A stretch of 44,114 nt of DNA from Nemertoderma westbladi (taxonomy: Eukaryota; Xenacoelomorpha; Nemertodermatida; Nemertodermatidae). The stretch spans positions 1-44,114 of the forward strand of contig JAUCBJ010003481.1 in the NCBI GenBank assembly GCA_032718475.1. The letters are read 5' to 3'. The notes under the pieces were generated by a model that searched no databases, had not been told where the DNA came from, and saw only the letters and a list, made by a program, of their open reading frames with translations. The position numbers and the translations under genes are program-made. This document shows, piece after piece, positions 9,861-20,260 of the stretch (position 1 is the stretch's first letter; each line of letters opens with the position of its first letter).

Positions 9861-10370
9861 TCATCAGTTACTACGGGCAATTTAGCTGCATCATCGGTTG
9901 CTACGGGCAACCCAGCTGCGTCATCAGTTGCTACGGGCAACCCAGCTGCGTCAGTGGTTGCTACGGAAAACCTCCCGACGTCACCGGTTGCTACGGACAA
10001 ACCAGCTGCTTCATCGGTTGCTACAGGCAACCCAGATGCGTCATCGGTTGCTACGGGCAACCCAGCTGCGTCATCGGTTGCTATGGACAACCCAGCTGCG
10101 TCATCGGTTGCTACGGGCAATCCAGCTGCGTCATCGGTTGCTACGGGCAACCCAGCTGCGTCATCAGTTGCTACGGGCAATCCAGCTGCGTCATCGGTTG
10201 CTACGGGCAACCTCCCGCGGTCATCGGTTACTATGGGCAACCAAGCTGCGTCAGCGGTTGCTTGGGACAACCTCCCGCCGTCATCGGTTGCTACGGACAA
10301 CTTCCCGCCGTCATCGGTTGCTACGGGCTTCCCAGCTGCGTCATTGGCTGCCACGGGTAACACTCCGAAA
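9861..10370. repeat. 30-bp minisatellite, 17 units
   Basis: Exactly 17 units of 30 bp of the form tcatcggttgctacgggcaa + cccagctgcg can be laid out from 9861. Most differ by a few substitutions. All six frames stay open because 30 is a multiple of 3, which explains long repetitive ORFs on both strands. It sits between the APE and RT parts of the L2-like LINE. An 18th unit appears cut by piggyBac after tcatcact. Confidence 0.95.
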
Positions 10371-10378
10371 TCATCACT

Positions 10379-11642
10379 TTAACCCTTTGACGCCTGTGAC
10401 CTACATGGTAGTTCACACAATAGGGCTCTATGACCTACATGGTAGGTCTTGATGTTTCTCTTATCCTTAGCATCCTATCAGATGTCAGAGCCCTAGCAGG
10501 AACATTATTTAAATGTACAGAGCCCTTCAGCGCTTACATCTGGCGGGAAATTCAAATGTGTAATAATTTTAATAACTGTCTGTATCTATGCAGTATTGTA
10601 GTATGCAGTAGGAACAGTAGCGACGTTTACATTTACAGTGCAGTCGCAGTGTAGCCTATGTAGAGCGAGGTGTAGAATGTAGAGAGACATTATGAAACGA
10701 TCTTATCCAAAGAGGGACCCGAAACCACTGAAACGACTTGGCTTCGATATCGATGACAGTTCTTCCGAGTCAGATGACGAAGTAGCCTATCAGACATCGA
10801 ATCGACTGATGATGAACATGCAGATAATTGTTCTGACTCAGAATCTTCCGATTCTGATCCTATAGATTTGGGCCTTCCTACTGGAACCAGTGTTGGTTAT
10901 GGAAACATCCCACCTGAGTTGGCGCCTTGGAAACTTGTGACGGGAAACATTGATTCAATAAACTTAGATAGGCCTTTCCCCGTGAACTCACATCAAGTTG
11001 GGTCTCAGAATGCTATCGACGCAACAGAGTTTTGTTTGGAAAATTATGTCGATACGTTTGTTACTGATAGTTTGATTCAAGTACTGTGTGATAGTACGAA
11101 TAGAAGAATAGAATACAGCGGGAGAAAATAGTTGAATTACCACCGAGCACCGGCAACCGGTACCGGTACTGGAAGCGGTCCGATGGAACTAAAAGTGAAG
11201 GATGTTACTCTCCTGGAGATTAGGGCTTTTTTAGGTCTCGCTATACTGTCGGTTATATATAATATCTGTTATATAATATAATAGGCCTACCTGTTAGTCA
11301 GGTAACCTAAACCCACTATTTTTCGAAGTAGGTTACTATCGTTTATGCATTGTATAGAAATAAAAATATTAACAATTTAGAAAAAAGGTTAAAAAAAATA
11401 AAAATTAAAAAAAATGTATATATATTAAAAAATTAAAACTATTAAAAAAAATATATATAAATATTGTATTATATATATTATTTTATGTATATAATATATT
11501 TATATATAAATATATGTTGTATACCTAAATATGTGTTATTATATGTGGTGTTTTACATGGATAATGTCTCCTTTAAAATTGGCAATTTTATCAGAGCCCT
11601 AGCATGCAGTTTCAATTGCAGCTTCAGGCGTCAAAGGGTTAA
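10379..11642 (+). mobile_element. piggyBac-type DNA transposon, internally deleted
   Basis: The element is bounded by TTAA at 10379-10382 and 11639-11642, the target duplication of piggyBac. Inside them are perfect 14-bp terminal inverted repeats: ccctttgacgcctg at 10383-10396 and its reverse complement at 11625-11638. A subterminal word cagagccctagca occurs near both ends (10484-10497 region and 11591-11604). It carries only the N-terminal third of a transposase followed by very AT-rich filler (11370-11530), so it is non-autonomous. Confidence 0.93.
10692..11262 (+). pseudogene. piggyBac transposase N-terminal fragment
   Basis: From ATG 10692 the frame reads MKRSYPKRDPKPLKRLGFDI and an acidic DDSSSESDDE stretch. 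It then shifts frame near 10790 into another acidic run and INLDRPFPVNSHQVG, ATEFCLENYVDTFVTDSLI and CDSTNRR. After a TAG at about 11129, a third frame gives VKDVTLLEIRAFLGLAIL. These match the N-terminal part of the piggyBac DDE transposase family (DDE_Tnp_1_7): acidic leader, then the F..FFTDELL..I...TN block, then the AFLGLLI block. The catalytic DDD core is absent. Two frame breaks and truncation make it dead. Confidence 0.82.
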
Positions 11643-13112
11643 GGAGGTAATAATGGATAAAACATAGACTCTTATAAAAGAATCAAAGTCTAAGACAAGT
11701 CCACGCGACCCATTACCAACAAGAGTTGTCAGGCTATCACTTAAACTGTTATTGCCAATAATTACTGTGATTATAAATTTATCTATTAAAACGGCAACGG
11801 TACCAACCCTATTTAAGGAGGCAATACTTACACCAATCTTAAAGAAGGGCCGCTTGGATCCGGAGATCTTAAACAACTTTAGCCCTTATCAAACTTACTA
11901 TACATATCAAAGTTAACTGAGAAGGTTGTTGCACAGTAGTTAATCACTCACATGAATTTAAATGGTCTCTACGACCCGATGCAGAGCGCCTATAGGCGGT
12001 ACTATGGTACCGAGACTGCATTGTTAAAGGTTAACAATGATATAATGTGTGATATCGATGGAGGCTCAGCTGTTCTTTTAATTTTATTAGATTTAAGCGC
12101 AGCCTTTGAAACTGTGGATTATAGTAAACTACTAGAACTTTTGGAAAAGGATATTGGGATTAGAGGAGCTGAGTTAGATTGGTTTGTATCATATCTATAC
12201 GGATGAACACAACAGGTTAAAGTCGGGAACACCTATTCTGAGTGCCAGAAGCTAATGTATGGGCTCCCCCAGGGTTCCGTGCTTGGTCCATTATTGTTCT
12301 CAATATACACCCGCTCGCTATCAAAGGTCATTAGAAAACATGGTCTTTCATATCATTTATATGCTGATGACACACAGCTTTATATTTCGTGTAAACCGAT
12401 TAATTGTCTCAGTGACATAAACAATGGATGAAAGATCATATGTTAAAAAACAGAAGTCCTCCTCTTACAGTCACGTTTTGGACAGCAAGCAGGTCCCCTT
12501 AGCGTACAAATTGAAAAGGATAGTATATCATGTACTGATAATGCTCGTAATATTGGCTTCCTCTTTGACTCTCACCTAACATTCAAAAATCAGATATCTA
12601 ACCGTAGTTAGAGACGCCTTCTTCCATCTACACAACCTTTCTAAAATAAAGCGACATTTATCTAGATGTGAATTGGAAATATTAATACATGCATTTATAA
12701 CAAATAAATTGGACAACAATAACTCACTCTCTATGGTTTGCCTGATTAATACATTAAAAATTACAATATGTGCAGAACTCAGCAGCGCGAATGTTTGAAG
12801 GTATTAGAAAGCGCGTGCACATACCCCCAGTACTGAAACGCCTCCACTGGCTTCCAATTAATAGGCGAATTGAATATAAATTGGCTGTTCCGGATGTTAT
12901 CATACAAGTGCTGGAACGGTACCGCGCCGAGCTTTCTCTGCGAACTGCTCAAGCGATATACGCCCGGGAGGGACTTACGTCCCTCCCTCTTCGGGTTCTC
13001 TATCGCGGTAACTCGCATTTGGAATTCCCTACCCAACGATATACGCCTGGCCAGTACCCTTGGTATTTTTAAAGAAAAACTGAAAACTCACTATTATGTA
13101 CAGGAATATTGA
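11643..13112 (+). pseudogene. L2/CR1-like LINE reverse transcriptase and C-terminal domain, decayed
   Basis: This is the continuation of the LINE interrupted by piggyBac. Blocks in order are SKTSPRDPLPTRVV, TPILKKGRLDPE, DPMQSAYRR, LLDLSAAFETVDY (motif A), [28 protein letters not shown] (motif C, YADD), then AARMFEGIRKRVHIPPVLK, LHWLPINRRIEYK, YKCWNGTAPSFLCELL and ITRIWNSLPNDIR-like. The last four are the hallmark tail of L2/CR1 LINEs. Several stops and frame changes (for example at 12206 and near 12430) disable it. Catalytic residues are still readable. Confidence 0.92.
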
Positions 13113-13260
13113 TGAAGCCATTTTTAAAAAATAGTTATAACTTTTTACTTCATTGTGATTTTACTTATGTTTTTAGTGTTTTTTAGCCAGTTTTTATAGA
13201 AAATACCTACCGGTACCGGTACAAATTACAGTTCATGCAGTACCATACCTACACATACAC

Positions 13261-13291
13261 AGCGCCTTGAAATAGTGCTTAGAAAGGCGCT
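13261..13291 (+). repeat. 3' terminal hairpin of the L2-like LINE
   Basis: AGCGCCTT and AAGGCGCT form an 8-bp stem around a 15-nt loop, followed by an AT-rich tail. L2/CR1 elements end in such hairpins, which the reverse transcriptase recognises, so this marks the LINE 3' end at about 13310. Confidence 0.75.
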
Positions 13292-13324
13292 TTTTAAATA
13301 TCTATATAAATATTATTACTAGAG

Positions 13325-13643
13325 ACGGCGTCAAGACGCCGTTAAGCAAGTCGGAAGTCATCAATCAAATGTAAATTCCATCAACAAGCTGTCATTGGTG
13401 TTATTTTACCATTGCGCCTACGGCGTTTTTTTGTTTATCTCTATTTTTCGAGCCCAGAGGCTATGGACGGAGTAGCCGATCATGCCAGGGACCTTAGAAT
13501 CGCGCTATCTAGCTGCTGTGAAAATTTCATCAAAATCGTTAAGAGTAGTTTTGGCTGTAGATCAGTCAGCCAGCCAGCCAGTCAGTCAGCCAGTCAGTCA
13601 ATCAGCCAACAATTCTTATTACAGTAATCAAGTCCTACGACTT
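13325..13643. repeat. Unclassified repeat with small hairpin and (CAGY)n microsatellite
   Basis: A perfect hairpin acggcgtc-aa-gacgccgt begins the segment. A CAGT/CAGC microsatellite fills 13563-13607. The sequence between resembles intergenic MITE-type sequence. No coding frame was recognised. Confidence 0.4.
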
Positions 13644-13880
13644 GCTAATTATTATTATTATTAGGGTCTTTACCATTAAATCGGACCATCATACTCAAAG
13701 TAATTCCATCCTAAACCATATTGTGCCTTTGTTGGGATTAATTTTCAGTTTCCAATGTTTCGTGATATATTTATTTATATAATACTTGGTGGGAAAAAAA
13801 TATGTTTGATTAGATTTCGGAGTGTATTGTCCCCAAATGACATAAATTTGTATGTTTGTCCTCCTGTCTGGTCCACAACC

Positions 13881-15630
13881 AAGGCCATCTAAATAACAGG
13901 CCATGACAAGGACCTAGCCTGCAGAATTATCGTAGGCTGACTGCTAAATTATCAAATATTATATTTTCCACGAATGCAGGGTCCATATTTAAAAGAAGAT
14001 AAGTAGATTTTCGTAAAGAATTTAATCGAAACAGTATTTAATAATTAATTAATTAATTATCGCTCGAGGTCCTGCAGCTTTTATTTGTTTGTGGCTGCCT
14101 CTGATGGCTATGTTTGTGGCAGGAATGTTTGAACGCTAATAAGTCAGTCAATCATGGATGAAATGGAACCAAACTTGGTACACAATGTAGTCTATCAAAA
14201 ATTTAGAAATTCTACACACAGACAGACTTATACAGTTCCTATGTCTACCGCTAGGGGGGCGAATTGACAGAAGCATAAAAATAGCAGTAATTATAGAACC
14301 AACCATCAGATTCATCTGAAATTTGGTAGTAGTAGCCTACGAGCATTTCTTAATTAGAAAACCTACACACAGACAGACTTTTACAGTTCCAGTCTGCCAC
14401 TAGGGGGAATTGTTAAAGCTCCAGTTCAACGTGATTAATACAGTTTAATAAACAATAAATTCATTATTTATTCATTTACAGTAATTATAACAGTAAAATG
14501 CAATGTATTCTATTTTCTAGTAAAATCAAGAGACAGGGAGGGAACTGGACACAAATCCTGTCTTGGCGAATTAATATCCCGCCTCAATGTTAAATTCTCA
14601 ATTTAGGGAAAGAAGCAGGTTACAGTGGCATGTTATTTTAACCAAAACAATAAACTAAACACAATAGAACAGTGTCTATGTCCAATATAAAGCGCTACAT
14701 TACTTCATCAATGTCGACTTCCTCAAATTCCGAGTATAAATAAATAACAATAACAAAAAAACATAATTATAAACAGATCGGAGCTATGCAGCTATCGCTG
14801 TATCGGTATCTCCGCCCAACACAACCAACTCTCTATCCGCCTCGAGAACGAGAAACTCGATCAAATACCGTACCTGCTTATTATCCCAGTATCCGTCCGT
14901 AGTCGCCGGACCACTGCGGTTTATTCCTGTAGAACAGTAGAATTTCCACAGCTTCCGACCCAATTCGACAACGAATTCGCCTCACACTTTGGCGTCTCAG
15001 AGAACAGGATAACATAATCCGGAGGATACACATCTGCCCAACCTGCCAACGTTCAACATTTTCTCCCAGGCGATCCCAGGCTCCGGGCCACCGCTACACC
15101 CAGATCGAAATCCTCGTCGATTCGTCCTGTCGTCGACGTAAGTCGGACTCTTTCCACCCCACCGCACTCCAAGTTCTGAAGGTGGGAGGCCGGAGTGAGT
15201 CATGATGAACTTGGCTGTGGCCCGCATTACGATCCGACCACCCGCCGAATTCCCAGTGTAGTAAATAGAATCGTACTGACAAGCAAGCAATTCCATAGTA
15301 TTTATTCCTCCGTTAAATTACATCTTGTATCTTGATGCAACTCGGCTGCTCGGGTCCAGATACATCGAACTGTCGGAAGCGTTTCAGACAGTAACTGAGT
15401 ACATGGAGTAATGGTCGACATTTGTGGATAATTCAGATGGTTTTATAATAAATAAGGGGATTCAATGTTATAACAAATGGATCATTCCAAACCCCAATCT
15501 GCCAATATACTTAACAGTAGTATATAGAGGCTGTTAGTTAGGCACAGTTTAGGTACCATAATCAGCACAGTCAGCCTACAATAATTTTGAAGGCTAGGTC
15601 CTTGTCATGGCCTGTTGTTTAGGTGGCCTT
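13881..15630. mobile_element. TIR DNA transposon, 1750 bp, with 10-bp target duplication
   Basis: The ends form a 63-bp terminal inverted repeat with 5 mismatches (13881-13943 against 15630-15568). The outer ends read AAGGCC/GGCCTT. They are flanked by a perfect direct repeat gtccacaacc at 13871-13880 and 15631-15640. A 9-10 bp duplication with long TIRs points to a Mutator-like element, but no transposase is recognisable, so the family is inferred. The interior has dispersed-repeat sequence near 14105-14170, with relatives at 36064-36113, and a GC-richer 14780-15300 block that could be captured host DNA. Minus-strand frames there (14997-15296) show no known domain. Confidence 0.88.
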
Positions 15631-15640
15631 GTCCACAACC

Positions 15641-16299
15641 CATTCGAGGAAGAGGAAAATATATTTTTTATTACGGTTTATAGATTTTTTAAAAATTGTT
15701 TTGGTTTTGTCATTCCACTTTATTCCGTGATTCCAAGAAGCGAACGATGGGGTTGGGGTGTACGACTGTACGTTACATTCAGGAAGTGATCGAGGAAGTC
15801 GGGGTCAGGAAGTGATTGTATTGAAATCACATTAAAAAACGCGCAGCTTTTATAAATGATATCCGGTGTTATTAATGGATTTTCATCTTTACATTTCCTG
15901 AGATATCCTGAGTTGTAATAGGTTTACCTGTATAAATTCAACAATCTTCGAACACAATGCACGCACACGCATTTTCTGTCACTCCGAATCGTGATTATCA
16001 TATTGGATTCTCATGACATCACAACTCATCATAAAAATCAAATTATAAATCCACGGCTCGTTGAATCAACTTTATGACAACACATTCTTAAGATTTCTAC
16101 ACGAGTTCCAGATATTCTATTATAATGATTTCACTTCCAATTAAGTCAAACTATTTTACTAAGACTACCGCAGTACAAAGTTGATTACTTGGTTTGAATT
16201 TTATTCTAAACAAATAAAAAATAACCTTATATACCAACATAAAATGATCCATTAGCTCTTTTATGTGGTTAACAATATGAATTGGAGTTGAGCTGTTAA
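15641..16299. other. Unassigned non-coding stretch
   Basis: No gene, tandem repeat or terminal repeat was recognised. Confidence 0.4.
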
Positions 16300-16674
16300 T
16301 GCAACTGTAATCAAAGATGTAATATTATGGTTAATTATAGTATTATGGTATTACATCTTTAATAATTCATTTATTAATATCACTTGGCAGCAATACTCGA
16401 GCTGAATATTTATTTATTTGTACTTCCCTCCTGTTTCACTCTAACATACTTGAGGCCGGTAGGTCCGCTGTTAGAGATAGGATAAGCAACTTACTGACTG
16501 CCTGTTCAATAGAAGTGGATTAGGTGGGATAGTGAAGGTTAGCTGAACCTATTAGCGCAACTGAAGAGGCTTGACAGGCCGAAACGTACGTATAGCGCTG
16601 GTTCAACCGCCGGTGATTTTTTCCACTTCTGAACAAAACCATTTATTTACATTACATCTTTAATTACAGTTGCA
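16300..16674. mobile_element. Palindromic hairpin element split by a SINE
   Basis: The 24-bp arm at 16300-16323 pairs with 16651-16674 with one mismatch. Between them lies a SINE flanked by the 14-bp duplication attacatctttaat (16350-16363 and 16651-16664). Taking out the SINE and one duplication leaves a hairpin with a loop of about 26 nt. Confidence 0.75.
16364..16650 (+). mobile_element. SINE copy (family 1)
   Basis: This is a 287-bp insert with a 14-bp target duplication. It has the body words agctgaacctattagcgcaa, ctgaagaggcttgacaggcc and gaaacg, a tRNA-like ggttcaacc and the tail ccacttctgaacaaaac. The same words in the same order flank the composite at 25845-26205, which defines a family. 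No coding potential is expected; it would have been mobilised by a LINE. Confidence 0.7.
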
Positions 16675-17146
16675 ACAGTTGTAACCATAATATTGCATCT
16701 TTAAAAATATAGAAAGGATGTCTGTCGGTAAGCCGGTAAGCGTGAAACATGAAACATCGGAGACAAATGAAAATATCCTCTCTCTCTAGGCAGTAAAAGC
16801 AGTGAGATGTGGGAGCCATTCTTACTCCCAAGGTTGAAACATATAGAACTATTCCTTTACACCCCCCCCCCCTCCCTCCTCATATTTCAGGGAGGGCAGT
16901 GGTCTCCCTAGTAAACGTGCACAGATTATCGTCTGTGCTAGCTGTTAAGGTCTAGCTAGTATGACAATTTTTAAAACATGGGTTTATTCGAATTCCGTCA
17001 ACGCCTATGTGTTTTTACTGTTACTCTCTGTATACATTAATTATCCATTTGACCATAGACCAAAGTTTTTAATGGTATTTTCCGCTGTAATTCTGCTGAC
17101 GGAAATACCGTATATATTTCCAATAACTTACTAATACTAAATACAA
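16675..17146. other. Unassigned stretch with poly-C
   Basis: A poly-C run lies at about 16862-16873. No gene was recognised. Confidence 0.4.
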
Positions 17147-17262
17147 ACAGTCGGCCGAAGCCAGAGGCTACCCGAAGGTAGGGGTGAACACATATCTTAT
17201 CCCAAGTTTTGATCCCAGTAATTGAACTGGTCCAAATTTTATCGGCCCCCAAGGATGAAAAA
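17147..17262 (-). mobile_element. SINE family 2 fragment (no tRNA head)
   Basis: The minus strand matches the body of the SINE at 25887-26120: cgataaaat, gaccagttcaattactggga, then gcctctggcttcggc and gactgttt. The tRNA-derived head is missing, so it is 5' truncated. Confidence 0.7.
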
Positions 17263-17776
17263 AACTCAACTTAAAACTCTAACAAATTTTCTCAATCAGC
17301 AATCTTTTCTTAATGTTACAATTTTGGCAAATCATCTTGGTTTTATACTTACTATAGCCAATACTGGCTTTAATTTTTTTTTCTATTTTATCCAGAGCAG
17401 ATTTTTATCAAGATTCCAAATTTGAAAACCGGTTAACAAGATTTGTCTTACTTCTTGGGATATGGTTGCCTTTTTCGATTGACTGTCGCTGTGCCCCCTT
17501 GCCCCCTCCCTTTATCCAGTTGCCACCCCCCCCCATCCCCCCCCCCCCCCCAATTGACCAATGGCAGGTGTTCACAGCACTAGCACCCGCTATTGTCAAC
17601 TCCTGTCAGTAGTGCACTTAAAATGATAGAAAAAAAGAGATCTCAAAAAATTTACCAAAATTCAAATTATCTAAAATGCTTTCTTAAAATAAATAATCAT
17701 TACATATTATAATCATAATTGTATATGTGCTTGGCCCAATTAAAGGAAAATATATAATATCTAATCTAATCCTCAT
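17263..17776. other. Unassigned stretch with poly-C
   Basis: Interrupted poly-C runs lie at 17500-17551. No gene was recognised. Frames crossing it are low complexity. Confidence 0.4.
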
Positions 17777-18558
17777 CCTACGCCTCTACACCGACACCTA
17801 CGGCTACTCCTACACCTACACCTACGCCTATGCCTACGCCTACGCCTATGCCTATGCCTACGCCTACACCTACGCCTACGCGTACGCCTACGCCTACACC
17901 TACACCTACACCTACGCCAACGCCTACACCTACGTCTACGCCTACGCCTACGCCTACGCCTACACCTACACCTACACCTACGCCTACGCCTACGCCTACG
18001 CCTACGCCTACGCCTACGCCTACGCCTACGCCTACGCCTACGCCTACACCTACGCCTACGCCTACGCCTACGCCTACGCCTACGCCTACGCCTACGCCTA
18101 CGCCTACGCCTACGCCTACGCCTACACCTACACCTACACCTACACCTACACCTACACCTACACCTACACCTACACCTACACCTACACCTACACCTACACC
18201 TACACCTACACCTACACCTACACCTACACCTACACCTACACCTACACCTACACCTACACCTACACCTACACCTACACCTACACCTACACCTACACCTACG
18301 CCTACGCCTACGCCTACGCCTACGCCTACGCCTACACCTACACCTACACCTACACCTACACCTACACCTACACCTACACCTACACCTACACCTACACCTA
18401 CACCTACACCTACACCTACACCTACACCTACACCTACACCTACACCTACACCTACACCTACACCTACACCTACACCTACACCTACACCTACACCTACACC
18501 TACACCTACACCTACACCTACACCTACACCTACACCTACACCTACACCTACACCTACA
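17777..18558. repeat. CCTACR hexamer array, about 130 units
   Basis: This is 782 bp of head-to-tail CCTACG and CCTACA. The first 300 bp is mainly CCTACG with some variants. Then come 29 pure CCTACA (18121-18294), six CCTACG (18295-18330) and 38 pure CCTACA (18331-18558). The long TYAY or PTPT frames across it are artefacts of the repeat. It lies 0.5 kb upstream of the GPCR first exon. The unit is not a known telomere repeat. Confidence 0.98.
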
Positions 18559-19052
18559 CTTGCGTAAATCGGTAGGCCTTTACATCTGACTGTTGATAAT
18601 CAAGCTATTACTTCCCAATTAAATGGGGTTTCTACAATAATCCTAACTCGCCTATACTGTTTTTGTACCCTGTATCTTTACCAACCTGCCTATGGTAGGT
18701 GTAGGTGTGTAGGCGTAGCGTTTACCTTCCTATTCAACTTACTTTATACTTTGTGAGCATTCCCAAATATCACGCTGTCAATCAAAGAACAAACATTAGT
18801 CGCACAATTTGTTTTCATTTTAAACTATACTAAGAAAGCATGTTCGTCTGGGTGGGTAACACTAGTAACTAATAATAATATATTTCTCCTTGATGGTAAA
18901 ATATAAAGTAATATTTCGTACCCAGACACTTTGGGCTATGAATTTTATGCCTCTGGTAAGTGGTAATTGAGTTTGTATTCAGTACCGGTAGTGTAATCTT
19001 CTATGTTTTTTCCAATTCTATCTACATCAATATATTTGTAACTATTTTAGTA
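18559..19052. other. Non-coding stretch upstream of the GPCR first exon
   Basis: It contains a short reverse-oriented trace of the hexamer repeat at 18694-18718 (ggtaggtgtaggtgtgtagg). It should include the receptor 5' UTR or the end of an upstream intron (acceptor-like ctattttag at 19042-19050), but I cannot place a promoter. Confidence 0.45.
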
Positions 19053-19167
19053 ATGGAACTTCCAATTAATGTAACTGAGGTTGATCAGCCAACAGAAGAT
19101 GCAGTGGAATGGATTATTATTTTGGAAAAAATATTCTACCCTCTATTATTTGTATTTGGCGTAACAG
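19053..19167 (+). CDS. Class A GPCR exon: N-terminus and start of TM1
   Basis: The frame reads MELPINVTEVDQPTEDAV, then WIIILEKIFYPLLFVFGVTG into the donor cag|gtgagg. There is a short extracellular N-terminus with an N-glycosylation sequon (NVT), then a hydrophobic helix. The exon ends in phase 1 (one base of a codon). The next receptor exon at 27488 starts with the two missing bases, giving the conserved TM1 Gly-Asn. The start at 19053 has G at -3 and +4. An ATG 31 codons earlier is in frame but would give an odd hydrophobic leader. Assignment as exon 1 of the receptor rests on phase match and TM1 continuity. Confidence 0.75.
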
Positions 19168-19192
19168 GTGAGGAATAAATATAATAATAGGG

Positions 19193-19453
19193 GCAAACTC
19201 ATCATTACGATATCGCAAACTCATCATTACGATATCGCAAACTCATCATTACGATATCGCAAACTCATCATTACGATATCGCAAACTCATCATTACGATA
19301 TCGCAAACTCATCATTACGATATCGCAAACTCATCATTACGATATCGCAAACTCATCATTACGATATCGCAAACTCATCATTACGATATCGCAAACTCAT
19401 CATTACGATATCGCAAACTCATCATTACGATATCGCAAACTCATCATTACGAT
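19193..19453. repeat. 22-bp satellite, 11.9 copies
   Basis: The unit gcaaactcatcattacgatatc is repeated almost without variation. It contains the palindrome cgatatcg. It starts about 25 bp after the exon 1 splice donor, inside intron 1. The apparent 129-aa frame is an artefact (22 bp repeating every 66 bp). Confidence 0.97.
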
Positions 19454-19811
19454 TTGCATATATTTTGAGTGTAAATAGGGTATTAACTCTAAGAAACAAG
19501 GCTGCATCACCAGTACTGAGCAATACTGAATCAACAGTAATCAAAAATTCAGTCTGAGCTAGTCGTATTAATCTCTTGATAGCCAACACTCAAGCTGATC
19601 GCATGGCTCTAGTTGGACGGATGACTTTCTTTGAGAAACTGTGCTTGAGCGCAATAATCATAATATTATACTGTCAGTCGTAGCGTCCTCAATGCCGTTG
19701 CAGTAAATGCTTCCGCAAACCAAGCGGTACACGAAGAATGGATTGGATGGCCGCTCCCAGGTAACAGCCAAAAGAGGGGAGCCTTGTTGTAGCCTAAAAA
19801 TCGGGTGTAAA
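19454..19811. other. Unassigned intronic stretch
   Basis: No gene or clear repeat was recognised. Confidence 0.4.
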
Positions 19812-20070
19812 TGCCCAAGATCCATGCCCAAAACCCATGCCCAAAACACATGCACAAAACCCATTCCCAAAACCCATACCCAAAACCTGTACCCAAAACC
19901 CGTGCCCAAAACCCATAACCAAGACCCATGCCCAAAACCCATTCCCAATACCCATGCCTAAACCCATACCCAAAACCCATACCCAAAACCCATGCCGAAA
20001 ACCCATTCCGAAAACCCATGCCAAAAACCAATACCCAAACCCATACCCAAAACCCATGCCAAAAACCCAT
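19812..20070. repeat. Minisatellite of about 13 bp, G-quadruplex prone on the minus strand
   Basis: About 20 units of the form AAAACCCATNCCC. On the minus strand this is GGGTTTT and GGGNATGGG in alternation, with many G3 runs separated by 3-4 nt. Frames on both strands (WVLGMGFGYGF and KPIPKTHAQN types) are artefacts. Confidence 0.93.
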
Positions 20071-20260
20071 AACACAACAATAGTTTCCCAGCACTATCCG
20101 GTTGCTTTTAGTAGGCCTAATCTACTGCAGTACTATAATACGTAATTTTTTTAAAATTATTTCAATGCAACACTAATACAATATAAGTATTATGGTTGGA
20201 GATACCGGTAAATTGTTAATTATACAGTATACGTCACCAATATTGATTTCACTGGTGTTC

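Noticed and set aside
9791-10452. Long repetitive frames on both strands (ATDDAAGLPV, SSVATGNPAA, LRATQLRHRL types)
   Set aside because: A 30-bp repeat keeps all frames open; three mutually incompatible readings are equally open.
14997-15296. Minus-strand 99-aa frame in the TIR element
   Set aside because: No transposase or other domain is recognisable; it looks like a chance frame in a GC-richer block.
17727-18575. Long TYAY and PTPT open frames across the hexamer array
   Set aside because: They are automatic consequences of a 6-bp repeat without stops; no start context, domain or splice signal supports coding.
19193-19453. Possible CRISPR array
   Set aside because: Units are contiguous with no unique spacers, and the context is a eukaryotic intron.
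19168-19557. Frame with repeated SLRYRKLIITISQTHHYD
   Set aside because: It is the 22-bp satellite read through three phases, starting at the splice donor of the GPCR exon.
19658-20145. Frames rich in WVLGMGFG or KPIPKTHAQN
   Set aside because: They are artefacts of the 13-bp minisatellite on both strands.
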